From Kiloniella laminariae (GTDB taxonomy: Bacteria; Pseudomonadota; Alphaproteobacteria; Kiloniellales; Kiloniellaceae), in contig NZ_JAPWGY010000003.1 of assembly GCF_027214005.1 (NCBI RefSeq), positions 62,001 to 126,000 on the forward strand: a DNA stretch of 64,000 nt, in the 5' to 3' direction. Position numbers and translations under genes: made by a program. This document shows positions 8,271-16,759 of this stretch, piece after piece. The stretch's first letter is position 1; each line of letters starts with the position of its first letter. Under the pieces are notes generated by a model. That model saw nothing but the letters and a program-made list of their open reading frames with translations, was not told where the DNA came from and did not search any database.

Positions 8271-9482
8271 ATGATATCAGGTAAACGAGTTCTGCTGGTC
8301 ATTACTGGTGGAATAGCTGCATACAAATCTCTGGAGCTTATTCGCCGTTTGCGAGAAGCAGGGGTTTTTGTTCGCGCTGTTCTGACCAAATCGGGAGCAG
8401 AGTTTGTCACGCCTCTCTCTGTCTCGGCCCTTACCGGCGAGAAAACCTATGGCGAGCTCTTCTCTCTGACCGATGAAACTGAAATCGGTCATATCCAGCT
8501 TTCCCGTCAGGCAGATCTGGTCGTCGTTGCCCCCGCGACAGCCGACTTTCTGGCGAAAATGGCCCAGGGAAGAGCAGATGACCTCGCCTCGACTATCCTG
8601 CTTGCCACAGACAAAGATACCCTTGTCGCCCCTTCTATGAACGTGCGTATGTGGAACCATCCGGCAACACAGGAAAATGTTGTGAAACTGGAGCAACGCG
8701 GCGTCAGAATGGTCGGCCCCAACGATGGGGATATGGCCTGTGGTGAGTTTGGTCCGGGGCGCATGGCTGAACCGGCAGAGATCCTGGCTGCCATTACTGA
8801 TTATTTTACACCATCGACAGCCCCTCTGCAGGGCATTCAGGCTCTGGTAACCGCCGGCCCGACACACGAGGCAATTGATCCTGTTCGCTATATCGCCAAC
8901 CATTCTTCTGGGAAACAGGGCTACGCGATTGCCGCCGCGCTGCAAAAACTGGGCGCCAACGTCACCCTGGTATCAGGCCCGACAAACCTTCCGTGTCCTG
9001 CCGGGGTAACCAGAATAGCCGTACAAAGTGCACTCGAGATGCTTGCGGCCTGTGAAAAAAGCCTTCCTGCGGACATCGCTGTCTGCGCCGCGGCCGTCGC
9101 CGACTGGCGGGTCGACAAGATTGCAAGCACAAAGCTTAAAAAAACGTCCGCAACAAGTCTGCCTAAACTCAACTTTGCCCTCAATCCCGATATTCTGGCC
9201 AGTATCTCCAGAGATGGTCCCAACCGCCCGGGACTGGTTATCGGATTTGCTGCAGAGACCGAGGCTGTTGAAGAAAATGCAAAATCCAAATTGGCCCGCA
9301 AAGGCTGTGACTGGATTATCGCCAATGATGTTTCTCCGCAAACCGGTACCTTTGGTGGGGATAACAACACGGTATTGCTGGTTGACCAGACCGGAAGTGA
9401 AAGCTGGGAAACCATGACCAAAAACGCTGTGGCAGAAAAACTGGCTCAGCGAATCGTAGAAAAACTGAAACTCAATACCTGA
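8271..9482 (+). CDS. coaBC: Bifunctional phosphopantothenoylcysteine decarboxylase / phosphopantothenate-cysteine ligase
   Basis: Catalyses two consecutive steps of coenzyme A synthesis. The 403-residue protein has an N-terminal FMN-dependent decarboxylase (CoaC), with GGIAAYKSLELIRRL, ADLVVVAPATADFLAKMA, the PSMNVRMWNHPATQ substrate clamp and the active-site Cys in DMACGEFGPGRMAE. The C-terminal ligase (CoaB) has VTAGPTHEAIDPVRYIANHS and AAVADWRVDK. A TTGACA hexamer at 8195-8200 lies in the 96-bp gap after ubiB, but I could not pair it with a good -10. dut follows after 33 bp. Confidence 0.97.
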   Translation: MISGKRVLLVITGGIAAYKSLELIRRLREAGVFVRAVLTKSGAEFVTPLSVSALTGEKTYGELFSLTDETEIGHIQLSRQADLVVVAPATADFLAKMAQGRADDLASTILLATDKDTLVAPSMNVRMWNHPATQENVVKLEQRGVRMVGPNDGDMACGEFGPGRMAEPAEILAAITDYFTPSTAPLQGIQALVTAGPTHEAIDPVRYIANHSSGKQGYAIAAALQKLGANVTLVSGPTNLPCPAGVTRIAVQSALEMLAACEKSLPADIAVCAAAVADWRVDKIASTKLKKTSATSLPKLNFALNPDILASISRDGPNRPGLVIGFAAETEAVEENAKSKLARKGCDWIIANDVSPQTGTFGGDNNTVLLVDQTGSESWETMTKNAVAEKLAQRIVEKLKLNT

Positions 9483-9515
9483 TAATAAATTTATCGGGGC
9501 CGCTGAAAGATCCGA

Positions 9516-9980
9516 ATGACCACCTTGAGCATAGCTGTAGTTCAACTCCCCCACGGAAAGGGCTTGCCGCTCCCCGGCTATGCGACACCACAATCTGCTG
9601 GTATGGATCTTCTTGCGGCTATTGAAGAACCGATGGTGCTGGCACCGGGTGATCGCTCTCTGATCCCCACGGCGCTTTCCATCGCTTTGCCTGCCGGTTA
9701 CGAGGCACAGATCAGACCCCGGTCTGGGCTGGCCCTGAAACACGGCATTACCCTGGTAAATACACCGGGGACAATTGACGCTGATTACCGCGGAGAAATC
9801 GGCGTCATCATGATTAATCTCGGGCACGAACCCTTCACCATACAAAGAGGCAACAAAATAGCCCAGATGGTGATCGCTCCCTGTCTTCAGGCAGGATGGC
9901 AGCCGGTAACCTCGCTGAATCAGACAATACGCGGGGATGGTGGTTTTGGCTCGACGGGTGCAATGGTCCAGGGAGACTAA
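9516..9980 (+). CDS. dut: Deoxyuridine 5'-triphosphate nucleotidohydrolase (dUTPase)
   Basis: Hydrolyses dUTP to dUMP, supplying dTMP precursor and keeping uracil out of DNA. The 154-residue protein contains the five trimeric dUTPase motifs in order: [49 protein letters not shown] and [10 protein letters not shown]. It lies between coaBC and the Rrf2 gene with short gaps (33 and 6 bp), so it is probably co-transcribed; the coaBC-dut pair is widely conserved. Confidence 0.97.
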   Translation: MTTLSIAVVQLPHGKGLPLPGYATPQSAGMDLLAAIEEPMVLAPGDRSLIPTALSIALPAGYEAQIRPRSGLALKHGITLVNTPGTIDADYRGEIGVIMINLGHEPFTIQRGNKIAQMVIAPCLQAGWQPVTSLNQTIRGDGGFGSTGAMVQGD

Positions 9981-9986
9981 AAAAAC

Positions 9987-10445
9987 ATGCTTCGGCTTTC
10001 AAAAAAGCTGCTCTTCGCCATAGAAGCAGTAGTGGATATCGCTTATCACGCGGGGTCACACCCCGTCCGGTCTACTGAAATTTCAAGGCGGGAAGGAATT
10101 CCCCGCCGATATCTTGAGCAGGTCCTGCAACAACTGGTGCATAACGGAATTCTTGCTGGACAGCGCGGCCCCAAAGGCGGCTATCGTCTCGCCAGAGAAC
10201 GCAGGCGCATTTCTGTGGGCGATATTATCCGTGTTGTCAGGGAACTCGAAGGCGCGAACGATCCGGCCAACGAAAACGATGGATCCGAAATCGGGGTTGG
10301 TGTCGTCAGGCCCATCTGGGTTGACATGCAACGGGAAATAATGGAGCGTTTCGACAATATTACTATTGAGCAGCTCTGTGATGACGCCCGTAAACAAAAC
10401 ATCCCCAGTGAGGCAACAGCTGCCATGCCCGATTTCAGCATTTGA
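9987..10445 (+). CDS. Rrf2-family transcriptional regulator
   Basis: A winged helix-turn-helix regulator of 152 residues. The N-terminal half is typical Rrf2: LSKKLLFAIEAVVDIAYHA, the recognition region ISRREGIPRRYLEQVLQQL, and wing GILAGQRGPKGGYRLARE. The three-cysteine cluster of IscR/NsrR is absent; the only cysteine is near residue 134 (QLCDDA). So it is probably not an Fe-S sensor and fits the CymR-like branch that controls sulfur/cysteine genes. The cysteine synthase gene 36 bp downstream supports that role. It starts 6 bp after dut. Confidence 0.88.
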   Translation: MLRLSKKLLFAIEAVVDIAYHAGSHPVRSTEISRREGIPRRYLEQVLQQLVHNGILAGQRGPKGGYRLARERRRISVGDIIRVVRELEGANDPANENDGSEIGVGVVRPIWVDMQREIMERFDNITIEQLCDDARKQNIPSEATAAMPDFSI

Positions 10446-10481
10446 TCGGGCAGGTCTCCTGGGTTGATTTAGTGAGCAACC

Positions 10482-11453
10482 ATGAAGACCGAAAGCAATA
10501 AACGCGCAGCCTCTTTCCGGGGCAAAATCTATGATTCGATTCTTGATACCATTGGTGCAACCCCATTGGTGCGTTTGAAGAAGCTTGCCAACAGTCACGA
10601 TTCAAAGGCAGAAATTCTAGGAAAATGCGAATTTTTCAATCCTCTGGCATCAATCAAGGACCGGATCGGCTTTGCGATGATTGAGGCGCTGGAGGAGGCT
10701 GGAGAGATTGATCAGGAAACGGTCATAATCGAGCCAACCAGTGGAAACACAGGTATTGCACTGGCATTTGTCTGTGCCGCAAAAGGCTACAAGCTGATTC
10801 TGACCATGCCCGAGACCATGTCATCGGAACGGCGCAAAATGTTGCGCCACCTCGGCGCTGAGCTGGTCCTGACCGAAGGATCACTTGGCATTGGCGGTGC
10901 TGTTGCCAGGGCTGAAGCACTGGTTAAGGAACTTCCCAAGGCCGTTATGCCCCAACAGTTTCTTAATCCGGCCAACCCCGCAATTCACCGGGTGACAACT
11001 GCAGAGGAAATCTGGCGCGATACCGACGGCAAGGTTGATATGGTGGTTTGCGGCATTGGAACCGGCGGAACCCTGACCGGGGTGGGTTCAGTCCTGAAAG
11101 AGCTAAACCCGGACATAAAAATGGTCGCAGTGGAGCCGGAAGACAGTCCCGTGCTTTCTGGTGGACAACCGGGTCCACACAAAATCCAGGGCATCGGGGC
11201 AGGTTTTATTCCCGCTATTCTCGAAACCGGCCTGATCGACGAAGTTGTTCGGATTGGCAATGACACAGCCTTCCGCATGGGACGGGAAGCAGCTGCCCTT
11301 GAGGGTCTCCCAGTAGGGATATCTTCAGGCGCTGCCCTTGCTGCCGCTTTGGAGATAGGGGCACGTCCGGAAATGGCCGGAAAACAGATCGTTGCGATTT
11401 TGCCTTCTTTTGCCGAACGTTATCTCAGTACTGATCTTTTCGAAAACAGCTAA
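10482..11453 (+). CDS. cysK: Cysteine synthase (O-acetylserine sulfhydrylase), PLP-dependent
   Basis: Makes cysteine from O-acetylserine and sulfide. The 323-residue protein has the PLP lysine in [12 protein letters not shown], the substrate loop [20 protein letters not shown], the phosphate-binding [12 protein letters not shown] and the CysK-type segment [18 protein letters not shown], with [10 protein letters not shown] near the C-terminus. The Rrf2 gene immediately upstream suggests regulation by cysteine status. CysK versus CysM is judged from overall resemblance to CysK. Confidence 0.92.
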   Translation: MKTESNKRAASFRGKIYDSILDTIGATPLVRLKKLANSHDSKAEILGKCEFFNPLASIKDRIGFAMIEALEEAGEIDQETVIIEPTSGNTGIALAFVCAAKGYKLILTMPETMSSERRKMLRHLGAELVLTEGSLGIGGAVARAEALVKELPKAVMPQQFLNPANPAIHRVTTAEEIWRDTDGKVDMVVCGIGTGGTLTGVGSVLKELNPDIKMVAVEPEDSPVLSGGQPGPHKIQGIGAGFIPAILETGLIDEVVRIGNDTAFRMGREAAALEGLPVGISSGAALAAALEIGARPEMAGKQIVAILPSFAERYLSTDLFENS

Positions 11454-11489
11454 GCTCCCCCCAGACCCCATTACAGGCCCCTAAAGACC

Positions 11490-12287
11490 GTGCCCGATAC
11501 AGATATAACAGATGATGAACTTTCAGATGAACAGATTGAACGCTATGCCCGTCATCTGGTGCTGCCGGAAATAGGAGAAGCGGGCCAACAAAAACTATTG
11601 AACTCAAAAGTGTTGGTCATCGGCGCAGGTGGCCTGGGATCTCCCCTGTTGCTGTATCTCGCGGCTGCAGGGATTGGCACGATCGGTTTTGTCGATGATG
11701 ACAGGGTCGATCTTTCCAATCTGCAGCGTCAGATCCTGCACGATGTTGCAGCGATTGATCAGTTTAAAGTCGATTCAGCTCTCTTACGTCTCAAAGCACT
11801 GAATCCCGAAATCACACTTCAGCCTCACGCCTTACGCCTTGACTCCAGCAATGTAGACCAGATCGTCAAAGCTTACGATCTGGTTGCTGATGGATGTGAC
11901 AACTTCAATACCCGCTATCTGGTCAACGATGCCTGTTATCGTCAAAAAAAGCCAGTGGTCTCAGCCGCCATCATGCGTTTTGAAGGGCAGCTGACAAGTT
12001 TCCGCGCCTTTGAAAAGGGCGATAAACCCTGTTATCGCTGCCTTTTTGGTGATGAGCAGGTTGCTGAAAAGGGCAGTTGCGCCGATGTTGGCGTGCTCGG
12101 TGCCCTGGCTGGCACCATGGGCAGCCTTCAGGCAATTGAGGTCATCAAGGAGGTACTCGGGATTGGCGAGAGCCTGAGCAACAGCCTTCTGCTTTATGAT
12201 GCCCTTGGCACAAGCTTCCACCGGATGAAAACCCGGCGGGACCCTGCCTGCAGCCTCTGCGGCAACCAGATGCCACACCAGAAATAA
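11490..12287 (+). CDS. moeB: MoeB/ThiF/HesA-type adenylyltransferase
   Basis: E1-like enzyme that adenylates the C-terminal Gly-Gly of a sulfur-carrier protein (MoaD or ThiS). The 265-residue protein starts at a GTG and contains RYARHLVLPEIGEAGQQKLL, the nucleotide loop VIGAGGLGSPLLLYLAAAG, VDLSNLQRQILH, DGCDNFNTRYLVND, and the structural zinc CxxC pairs CYRC and CSLC. There is no rhodanese extension. MoaD or ThiS is not in the window, so molybdopterin versus thiamine use is not resolved; the proximity of cysK would suit either sulfur-transfer role. Confidence 0.9.
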   Translation: MPDTDITDDELSDEQIERYARHLVLPEIGEAGQQKLLNSKVLVIGAGGLGSPLLLYLAAAGIGTIGFVDDDRVDLSNLQRQILHDVAAIDQFKVDSALLRLKALNPEITLQPHALRLDSSNVDQIVKAYDLVADGCDNFNTRYLVNDACYRQKKPVVSAAIMRFEGQLTSFRAFEKGDKPCYRCLFGDEQVAEKGSCADVGVLGALAGTMGSLQAIEVIKEVLGIGESLSNSLLLYDALGTSFHRMKTRRDPACSLCGNQMPHQK

Positions 12288-12305
12288 CGCTTCTCGCTGG
12301 GCGGA

Positions 12306-12794
12306 CTACAACAGGCGCTCAATAGGATAGCCAGAAAAGTGTTTCGAGGTGTTGAGAACAACATGAGAGCTGATGTTCATCACGCCCTGTGTTTCGGTTG
12401 CATCAAGCAGATAATCATTGATCTCGTTATACCGGGCCATATCCGGCGCGACGATCCGCAAGCAAAAATCAAATGATCCACTGACCATATAACATTCCAC
12501 CACCTCTGGAATGTCCTGAACGTAATCCTGGAAAGCCTTGAACTGTTCACGGCTGTGATCCTTGAGAGTCACCGTCGCAATTACCATAACCGAGCGACAG
12601 ACCCGCTCCAGATCGACCATACCAAAAAACGGACCGATAAAACCGCGCTCCTCAAGTTTCCTTACCCGGTTAAGGCAGGAACTCGGAGAAAGGTTCACCC
12701 GCTCGGACAGCTCCTGATTCGTGATCCGCGCTTCTTTCTGAAGAATGGATAGAATCTTCTGATCCATTTTATCTAGCTGCAGATTCTTCGTCAT
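12306..12794 (-). CDS. Lrp/AsnC-family transcriptional regulator
   Basis: A 162-residue feast/famine regulator: N-terminal helix-turn-helix (LDKMDQKILSILQKEARITN, ELSERVNLSPSSCLNRVRKL) and a C-terminal RAM effector-binding domain (VECYMVSGSFDFCLRIVAPD, GVMNISSHVVLNTSK). The ATG at 12794 is preferred over one 18 bases upstream because GGAG lies 6 bases before it, inside the longer frame. It is divergent from the AST operon, so regulation of arginine catabolism is the natural inference; a 9-bp inverted repeat sits between them. Confidence 0.92.
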   Translation of the reverse strand: MTKNLQLDKMDQKILSILQKEARITNQELSERVNLSPSSCLNRVRKLEERGFIGPFFGMVDLERVCRSVMVIATVTLKDHSREQFKAFQDYVQDIPEVVECYMVSGSFDFCLRIVAPDMARYNEINDYLLDATETQGVMNISSHVVLNTSKHFSGYPIERLL

Positions 12795-12893
12795 TTTATC
12801 TCCACAGGTCACAGAAAACCGTACATTCCAGGAAAGATCCGTAAAATCACCTTACCCTGTTTTTTTCACCAAAACCCGCATTATGAGTAATGT

Positions 12894-12932
12894 AAGGCAG
12901 AACACCCTAATAATATTACAATTTTCTGCCTT
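12894..12932. promoter_or_regulatory. Candidate Lrp-family operator: 9-bp inverted repeat around an AT-rich core
   Basis: AAGGCAGAA at 12894-12902 and TTCTGCCTT at 12924-12932 are perfect reverse complements separated by 21 bases with an AT-rich centre (TAATAATATTA). Half-site centres are about 30 bp apart, near three helical turns. The element lies about 100 bp upstream of the Lrp gene start and 247 bp before the aminotransferase start. Binding by the adjacent Lrp protein is inference. Confidence 0.5.
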
Positions 12933-12982
12933 TCAAGAAACAACTTTCACGAGGCCGCAGAAAGTTTCGTATAATAATTTTT

Positions 12983-13001
12983 AACCGCAGTATCTGCGGT
13001 T
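12983..13001. promoter_or_regulatory. Compact 8-bp inverted repeat in the AST operon leader
   Basis: AACCGCAG at 12983-12990 and CTGCGGTT at 12994-13001 pair perfectly around a 3-base loop (TAT). No T-run follows on either strand, so it is not an intrinsic terminator. It could be a stable leader hairpin of the AST transcript or a second operator. Confidence 0.45.
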
Positions 13002-13178
13002 GGGAACGATGAGAATGATAACACCTGCGGTAGCTTCTACGGTAGAATTGTTTCAATGCTGTTCGTCAGTCCCGGATTTACCTTCACAGATCCCGATTTG
13101 GCGGCCCGTACATAACAAACCACTAGCAAAACCGGAACCACTTCCCTGTGAAACGGGGTGCCCGGCAAGGAGCAAAAA

Positions 13179-14369
13179 ATGACAGACATTCTTCCCGGTC
13201 GCGAAGCCATGATGGCAACCTACAGCCCTCCTGACATCGCTTTTGAAAAAGGTGAAGGCTCCTGGCTTTACGCCAATGACGGAAGAAAATACCTCGACTT
13301 TTACAGCGGGATTGCAGTCTGCTCCTTCGGTCACGCCCACCCGCATCTGGTCAAGGCCCTGAAAGACCAGGCAGAAAAGTTCTGGCATTGCTCCAACATG
13401 TTCCGGATTACGGAAACCGAAAAACTGGCCCAGCGCCTCGTTGATAACAGCTTTGCCACCAAGGTTTTCTTCAGCAACTCTGGCGCCGAAGCCAACGAAT
13501 GTGGTCTCAAGATTCTGCGCAAATACCAAGAATCAAAAGGTCGCCCCGAGCGCAAGCGTATCATCGGTTTCCACAGTGCCTTCCACGGCCGGACCATTGG
13601 CACGATTTCTGCCGCGGGCAACCCCGGTCATACCGCTGGTTTTGTCATGGAAGATGAAGGCTATGATCATGTTCCCTATGGCGACCTCAAGGCCCTGGAA
13701 GCAGCCATCACGGACAAGACTGCCGGAATCATCTTTGAGCCTGTACAGGGTGAAGGCGGTATCCGCCCCGCAACAGTTGAATTTGTCAGGGGTATCCGGG
13801 CGCTTTGTGACAAACACGACATCCTGATGATGGTCGATGAAGTCCAATGCGGTATGGGCCGTACCGGTAAAATGTTCGGATATGAGTGGTCCGGCGTAGA
13901 GCCCGACGTCATGTCCCTTGCCAAAGGCATGGGTGGTGGCTTCCCGGTTGGCGCCTGCCTGGCCAATGACAAGGCCGCGGCCCCGATGATCTTCGGCACC
14001 CACGGCAGTACTTTTGGTGGCAACCCGCTGGCAGGTGCCGTTGGAAACGCGGTCCTCGATCTCATGCTGGAAAAGGGCTTCCTCCAGTCTGTTACTGACA
14101 AGGCAAACAAGGTACGGGCCGAGCTCGAAGGCCTGATTGCCAAGCACCCCAAAGCCCTGGTTTCTGTCCACGGCCTTGGTCTGATGATCGGTATCAAATG
14201 CGTGGTGCCAAATGGTGATATGCTGCTTGAGTTGCGCAAACAGGGTCTGCTGTGTGCCAAATCCGGTGACAACCAGATCCGGTTCCTGCCGCCGCTGAAC
14301 GTTTCTGATGCCGAACTGGATGCCGCGATCGAGATCTTTGATCGCGCCTGTACAGCTCTGACAGCATAA
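13179..14369 (+). CDS. astC: Succinylornithine / acetylornithine aminotransferase (class III PLP)
   Basis: Transaminates N-succinylornithine to succinylglutamate semialdehyde, step 3 of the AST pathway; homologues also act as ArgD. From the ATG at 13179 (AAGGAG 7 bases upstream; a GTG 21 bases earlier is less likely) it has 396 residues. Seen: YLDFYSGIAVCSFGHAHP, FFSNSGAEANECGLKI, FHSAFHGRTIGTISAAG, FEPVQGEGGIRPA, VDEVQCGMGRTGKM and the PLP lysine in SLAKGMGGGFPVGA. Its place at the head of the ast genes assigns it to arginine degradation rather than synthesis. Confidence 0.9.
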   Translation: MTDILPGREAMMATYSPPDIAFEKGEGSWLYANDGRKYLDFYSGIAVCSFGHAHPHLVKALKDQAEKFWHCSNMFRITETEKLAQRLVDNSFATKVFFSNSGAEANECGLKILRKYQESKGRPERKRIIGFHSAFHGRTIGTISAAGNPGHTAGFVMEDEGYDHVPYGDLKALEAAITDKTAGIIFEPVQGEGGIRPATVEFVRGIRALCDKHDILMMVDEVQCGMGRTGKMFGYEWSGVEPDVMSLAKGMGGGFPVGACLANDKAAAPMIFGTHGSTFGGNPLAGAVGNAVLDLMLEKGFLQSVTDKANKVRAELEGLIAKHPKALVSVHGLGLMIGIKCVVPNGDMLLELRKQGLLCAKSGDNQIRFLPPLNVSDAELDAAIEIFDRACTALTA

Positions 14370-14383
14370 GGAAACGCCGGTCG

Positions 14384-15622
14384 ATGACTTACCACCCTAT
14401 CCTCGAGTGGATTGAACAGCAGCAGGATAAAATGCTTGCTAACGTTCTTGCGCTCAGCAATCTCAATTCCGGCAGCGCCAACGTTGCCGGAATTGAGCAG
14501 GTCGTCGACCGGCTTTCTGATCTGGCAAGCTCTCTGGGGGCAACGGAAGAACGTATCTCCCTTGCCCCGCGCAGTGAAGTCCTCGATAACGGGCAGATTC
14601 TGGAAAAACAGAGCGGTCCTCTGCTCCGTTTGACCAAGCGCCCCAATGCCAACCGACGGATTCTGCTGGTCGGGCACAGCGATACTGTCTATCCGGTTGA
14701 TCATGCCTTTCAAACCTGTCGTCATCTCGATGACAACACGGTCAACGGTCCAGGCGTTGCCGACATGAAGGGTGGACTTGTTGTCATGCTGACAGCCTTG
14801 CAGGCCCTCGAACGCAGCCGCTTTGCAGAAAATATCGGCTGGCAGATTATTATCAATCCGGATGAGGAAATAGGCTCTTTTGCTTCGGCGCCCTATCTGG
14901 ATGAAGCCGCCCGTGCTGCCGACGTCGGCATGATCTTTGAACCAGCGCTTGCCGATGGGACTCTGGCTGGTGCCCGCAAGGGCAGTGGCAACTTTTCACT
15001 GATCGCCCGGGGCAAAGCCGCACATGCCGGGCGGGAACACCATCTCGGCCGTAATGCCATTGCAGCCCTTGCCCGCGCCATGACCCTGCTTGATGGCCTC
15101 AACGGCCAACACGAAGGCGTCACCATCAATCTGGCCAAGCTAACTGGCGGCGGCCCCAACAATGTTGTTCCGGATTTTGCCCTCTGTCGTTTCAATATCC
15201 GGGTACCGACACCTGAAGGGCAAAGCTGGGCTGAAGAACAACTGGCACAAATTGTCGCCCGGATTGGCACTGAAGAAGGCATCACCCTCGAACTGCACGG
15301 TGCTTTTGGCAGGCAACCCAAGGTAATGGACAAGGCGCATGAACAGCTCTTCGCCCTGCTGCGCAGTTGTGGCGCAGATCTGGGCCTGCCGCCGATTGAA
15401 GCCAAAGCGACGGGCGGGTGCTGTGACGGTAACAACCTCGCCGCAGCTGGTCTGGCCAATATCGATACTCTTGGCGTACGAGGCGGCGCCATCCACAGCA
15501 CAGACGAATTTCTGCTCGTGGACAGTCTGAGCGAACGCGCAAAACTGACGGCTTTATTGTTGATGAAACTTGCTGCCGGGGAAGCCAACTGGCCTGACCG
15601 GGCAACCTCCGTCAGCGAATGA
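14384..15622 (+). CDS. M20-family metallohydrolase (CPG2-like), candidate succinylglutamate desuccinylase
   Basis: A dizinc aminoacylase/carboxypeptidase of 412 residues. Visible metal and catalytic motifs are LVGHSDTVYP, GPGVADMKGGLV, the NPDEEIGSFAS glutamates, a central dimerisation domain (KAAHAGREHHLGRNAIAALA) and a C-terminal GGAIHSTDEFLLVDS histidine. The nearest recognisable relatives are glutamate carboxypeptidase/acetylornithine deacetylase-like hydrolases. It lies 14 bp after astC and before astA in an operon without astE. Since the last AST step hydrolyses N-succinylglutamate, this enzyme is the obvious candidate to do it. That function is inferred from position. Confidence 0.85.
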   Translation: MTYHPILEWIEQQQDKMLANVLALSNLNSGSANVAGIEQVVDRLSDLASSLGATEERISLAPRSEVLDNGQILEKQSGPLLRLTKRPNANRRILLVGHSDTVYPVDHAFQTCRHLDDNTVNGPGVADMKGGLVVMLTALQALERSRFAENIGWQIIINPDEEIGSFASAPYLDEAARAADVGMIFEPALADGTLAGARKGSGNFSLIARGKAAHAGREHHLGRNAIAALARAMTLLDGLNGQHEGVTINLAKLTGGGPNNVVPDFALCRFNIRVPTPEGQSWAEEQLAQIVARIGTEEGITLELHGAFGRQPKVMDKAHEQLFALLRSCGADLGLPPIEAKATGGCCDGNNLAAAGLANIDTLGVRGGAIHSTDEFLLVDSLSERAKLTALLLMKLAAGEANWPDRATSVSE

Positions 15623-15715
15623 TCCCTGACGAGGGCCTGATATAACATTTGTCTGACCCGGCACCCCAACAAAACAGGTTGCTGGATCGACCTCTTTCAA
15701 ACTGGAAATAACCTG

Positions 15716-16759
15716 ATGCTACTTATCCGACCTGCACGACAAAGCGACATGGGCGATCTTATGGGCCTGTCGCACGCTGTTGGAACCGGTATGACCTCCA
15801 TGCCCGCCAACGAAGGCGCCTGGCTGGAAAAACTGACCCGATCAGAAGCCAGCTTCAAGTCCCCGGCCAACGGGCCGACGGGTGAAATCTATTTCATGGT
15901 TCTGGAAGATACCGCCACACGCAAGGTGGTGGGGACAACCGCGATCTATGCGGGTGTTGGCCTTAAACATCCCTTCTATTCCTACAAGGTTTCCACCATT
16001 GTTTCCGCTTCCGGTGAACTGGATACCACCCGGAAAATGCGTATTCTCTATCTGGTTAACGACTACACCGGCTCAACCGAGATCGGCTCGCTTTATCTAT
16101 CAGCCGACTATCGCCAGCCGGGAGTCGGACAGTTTCTTTCCCGCTGCCGTTATCTCACTCTTGCAGATTTCCCCGATCGTTTTGGCGATACGGTGATCGC
16201 CGAGATGCGGGGCTGGCAGGACAAGGAAGGTCGTTCGCCCTTCTGGAATCACCTGGGTGGCAAGTTTTTCGGTATCGCCTTTGAAAGCGCCGACAAGATT
16301 TCCTCGGTCAAGGGCACCCAGATCATTTCCGATCTTATGCCAAAGTATCCGATCTATATCGACCTGCTGCCGGAAGAAGCACAAAATGTTATCGGCAAAC
16401 CCCATGATTCTTCCAGCCCTGCCCTGCGCCTGCTGGAAAAGGAAGGTTTTACCTTTAAGGGATATGTCGATGTCTTCGATGGTGGTCCCTCTGTCGAGGT
16501 TCCGGTCCAGAACATCAAGACCCTGCAGGCAAGCCGCATCGCCACCTTTGCCGGTGTCGAGGAACAGGAAACAGCCGAAGACCAGTCAAACCTCTATATG
16601 ATAAGCAACGGGAATATTACCGCCTATCGCATGTGTTTGCAGCCGGCAAGACTGGATGAAGAAGGTCAGATTTATCTGACCCAGGAAACTGTCGAGGCCA
16701 TGAGGCTGAACAAGGGCGATCAAATCCGCTGCGTAAAATTCCGGGAGAAAAAGGCATGA
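15716..16759 (+). CDS. astA: Arginine N-succinyltransferase
   Basis: First step of the AST pathway: arginine + succinyl-CoA to N2-succinylarginine. The 347-residue protein begins LLIRPARQSDMGDLMGLSHA, then has the GNAT-like VVGTTAIYAGVGLKHPFYSY, LVNDYTGSTEIGSLYLSADY and the family segment SRCRYLTLADFPDRFGDTVI; later FWNHLGGKFFGIAFESADK. Length is that of E. coli AstA. A 93-bp gap precedes it, and its stop overlaps the astD start (ATGA). Confidence 0.96.
   Translation: MLLIRPARQSDMGDLMGLSHAVGTGMTSMPANEGAWLEKLTRSEASFKSPANGPTGEIYFMVLEDTATRKVVGTTAIYAGVGLKHPFYSYKVSTIVSASGELDTTRKMRILYLVNDYTGSTEIGSLYLSADYRQPGVGQFLSRCRYLTLADFPDRFGDTVIAEMRGWQDKEGRSPFWNHLGGKFFGIAFESADKISSVKGTQIISDLMPKYPIYIDLLPEEAQNVIGKPHDSSSPALRLLEKEGFTFKGYVDVFDGGPSVEVPVQNIKTLQASRIATFAGVEEQETAEDQSNLYMISNGNITAYRMCLQPARLDEEGQIYLTQETVEAMRLNKGDQIRCVKFREKKA

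Larger units (their letters stand above)
12795..13178. other. Divergent regulatory region between the Lrp gene and the AST operon
   Basis: This 384-bp stretch holds no convincing gene. It contains two symmetric elements listed separately (12894-12932 and 12983-13001), an AT-rich core at about 12905-12925 and a GC-richer leader of about 170 bases before the aminotransferase start. Promoters of both transcripts must lie here. Confidence 0.6.

Noticed and set aside
13000-13182. 60-codon frame in the AST leader
   Set aside because: It overlaps the aminotransferase start in another frame and lacks a ribosome site; a leader peptide is possible but not supported.
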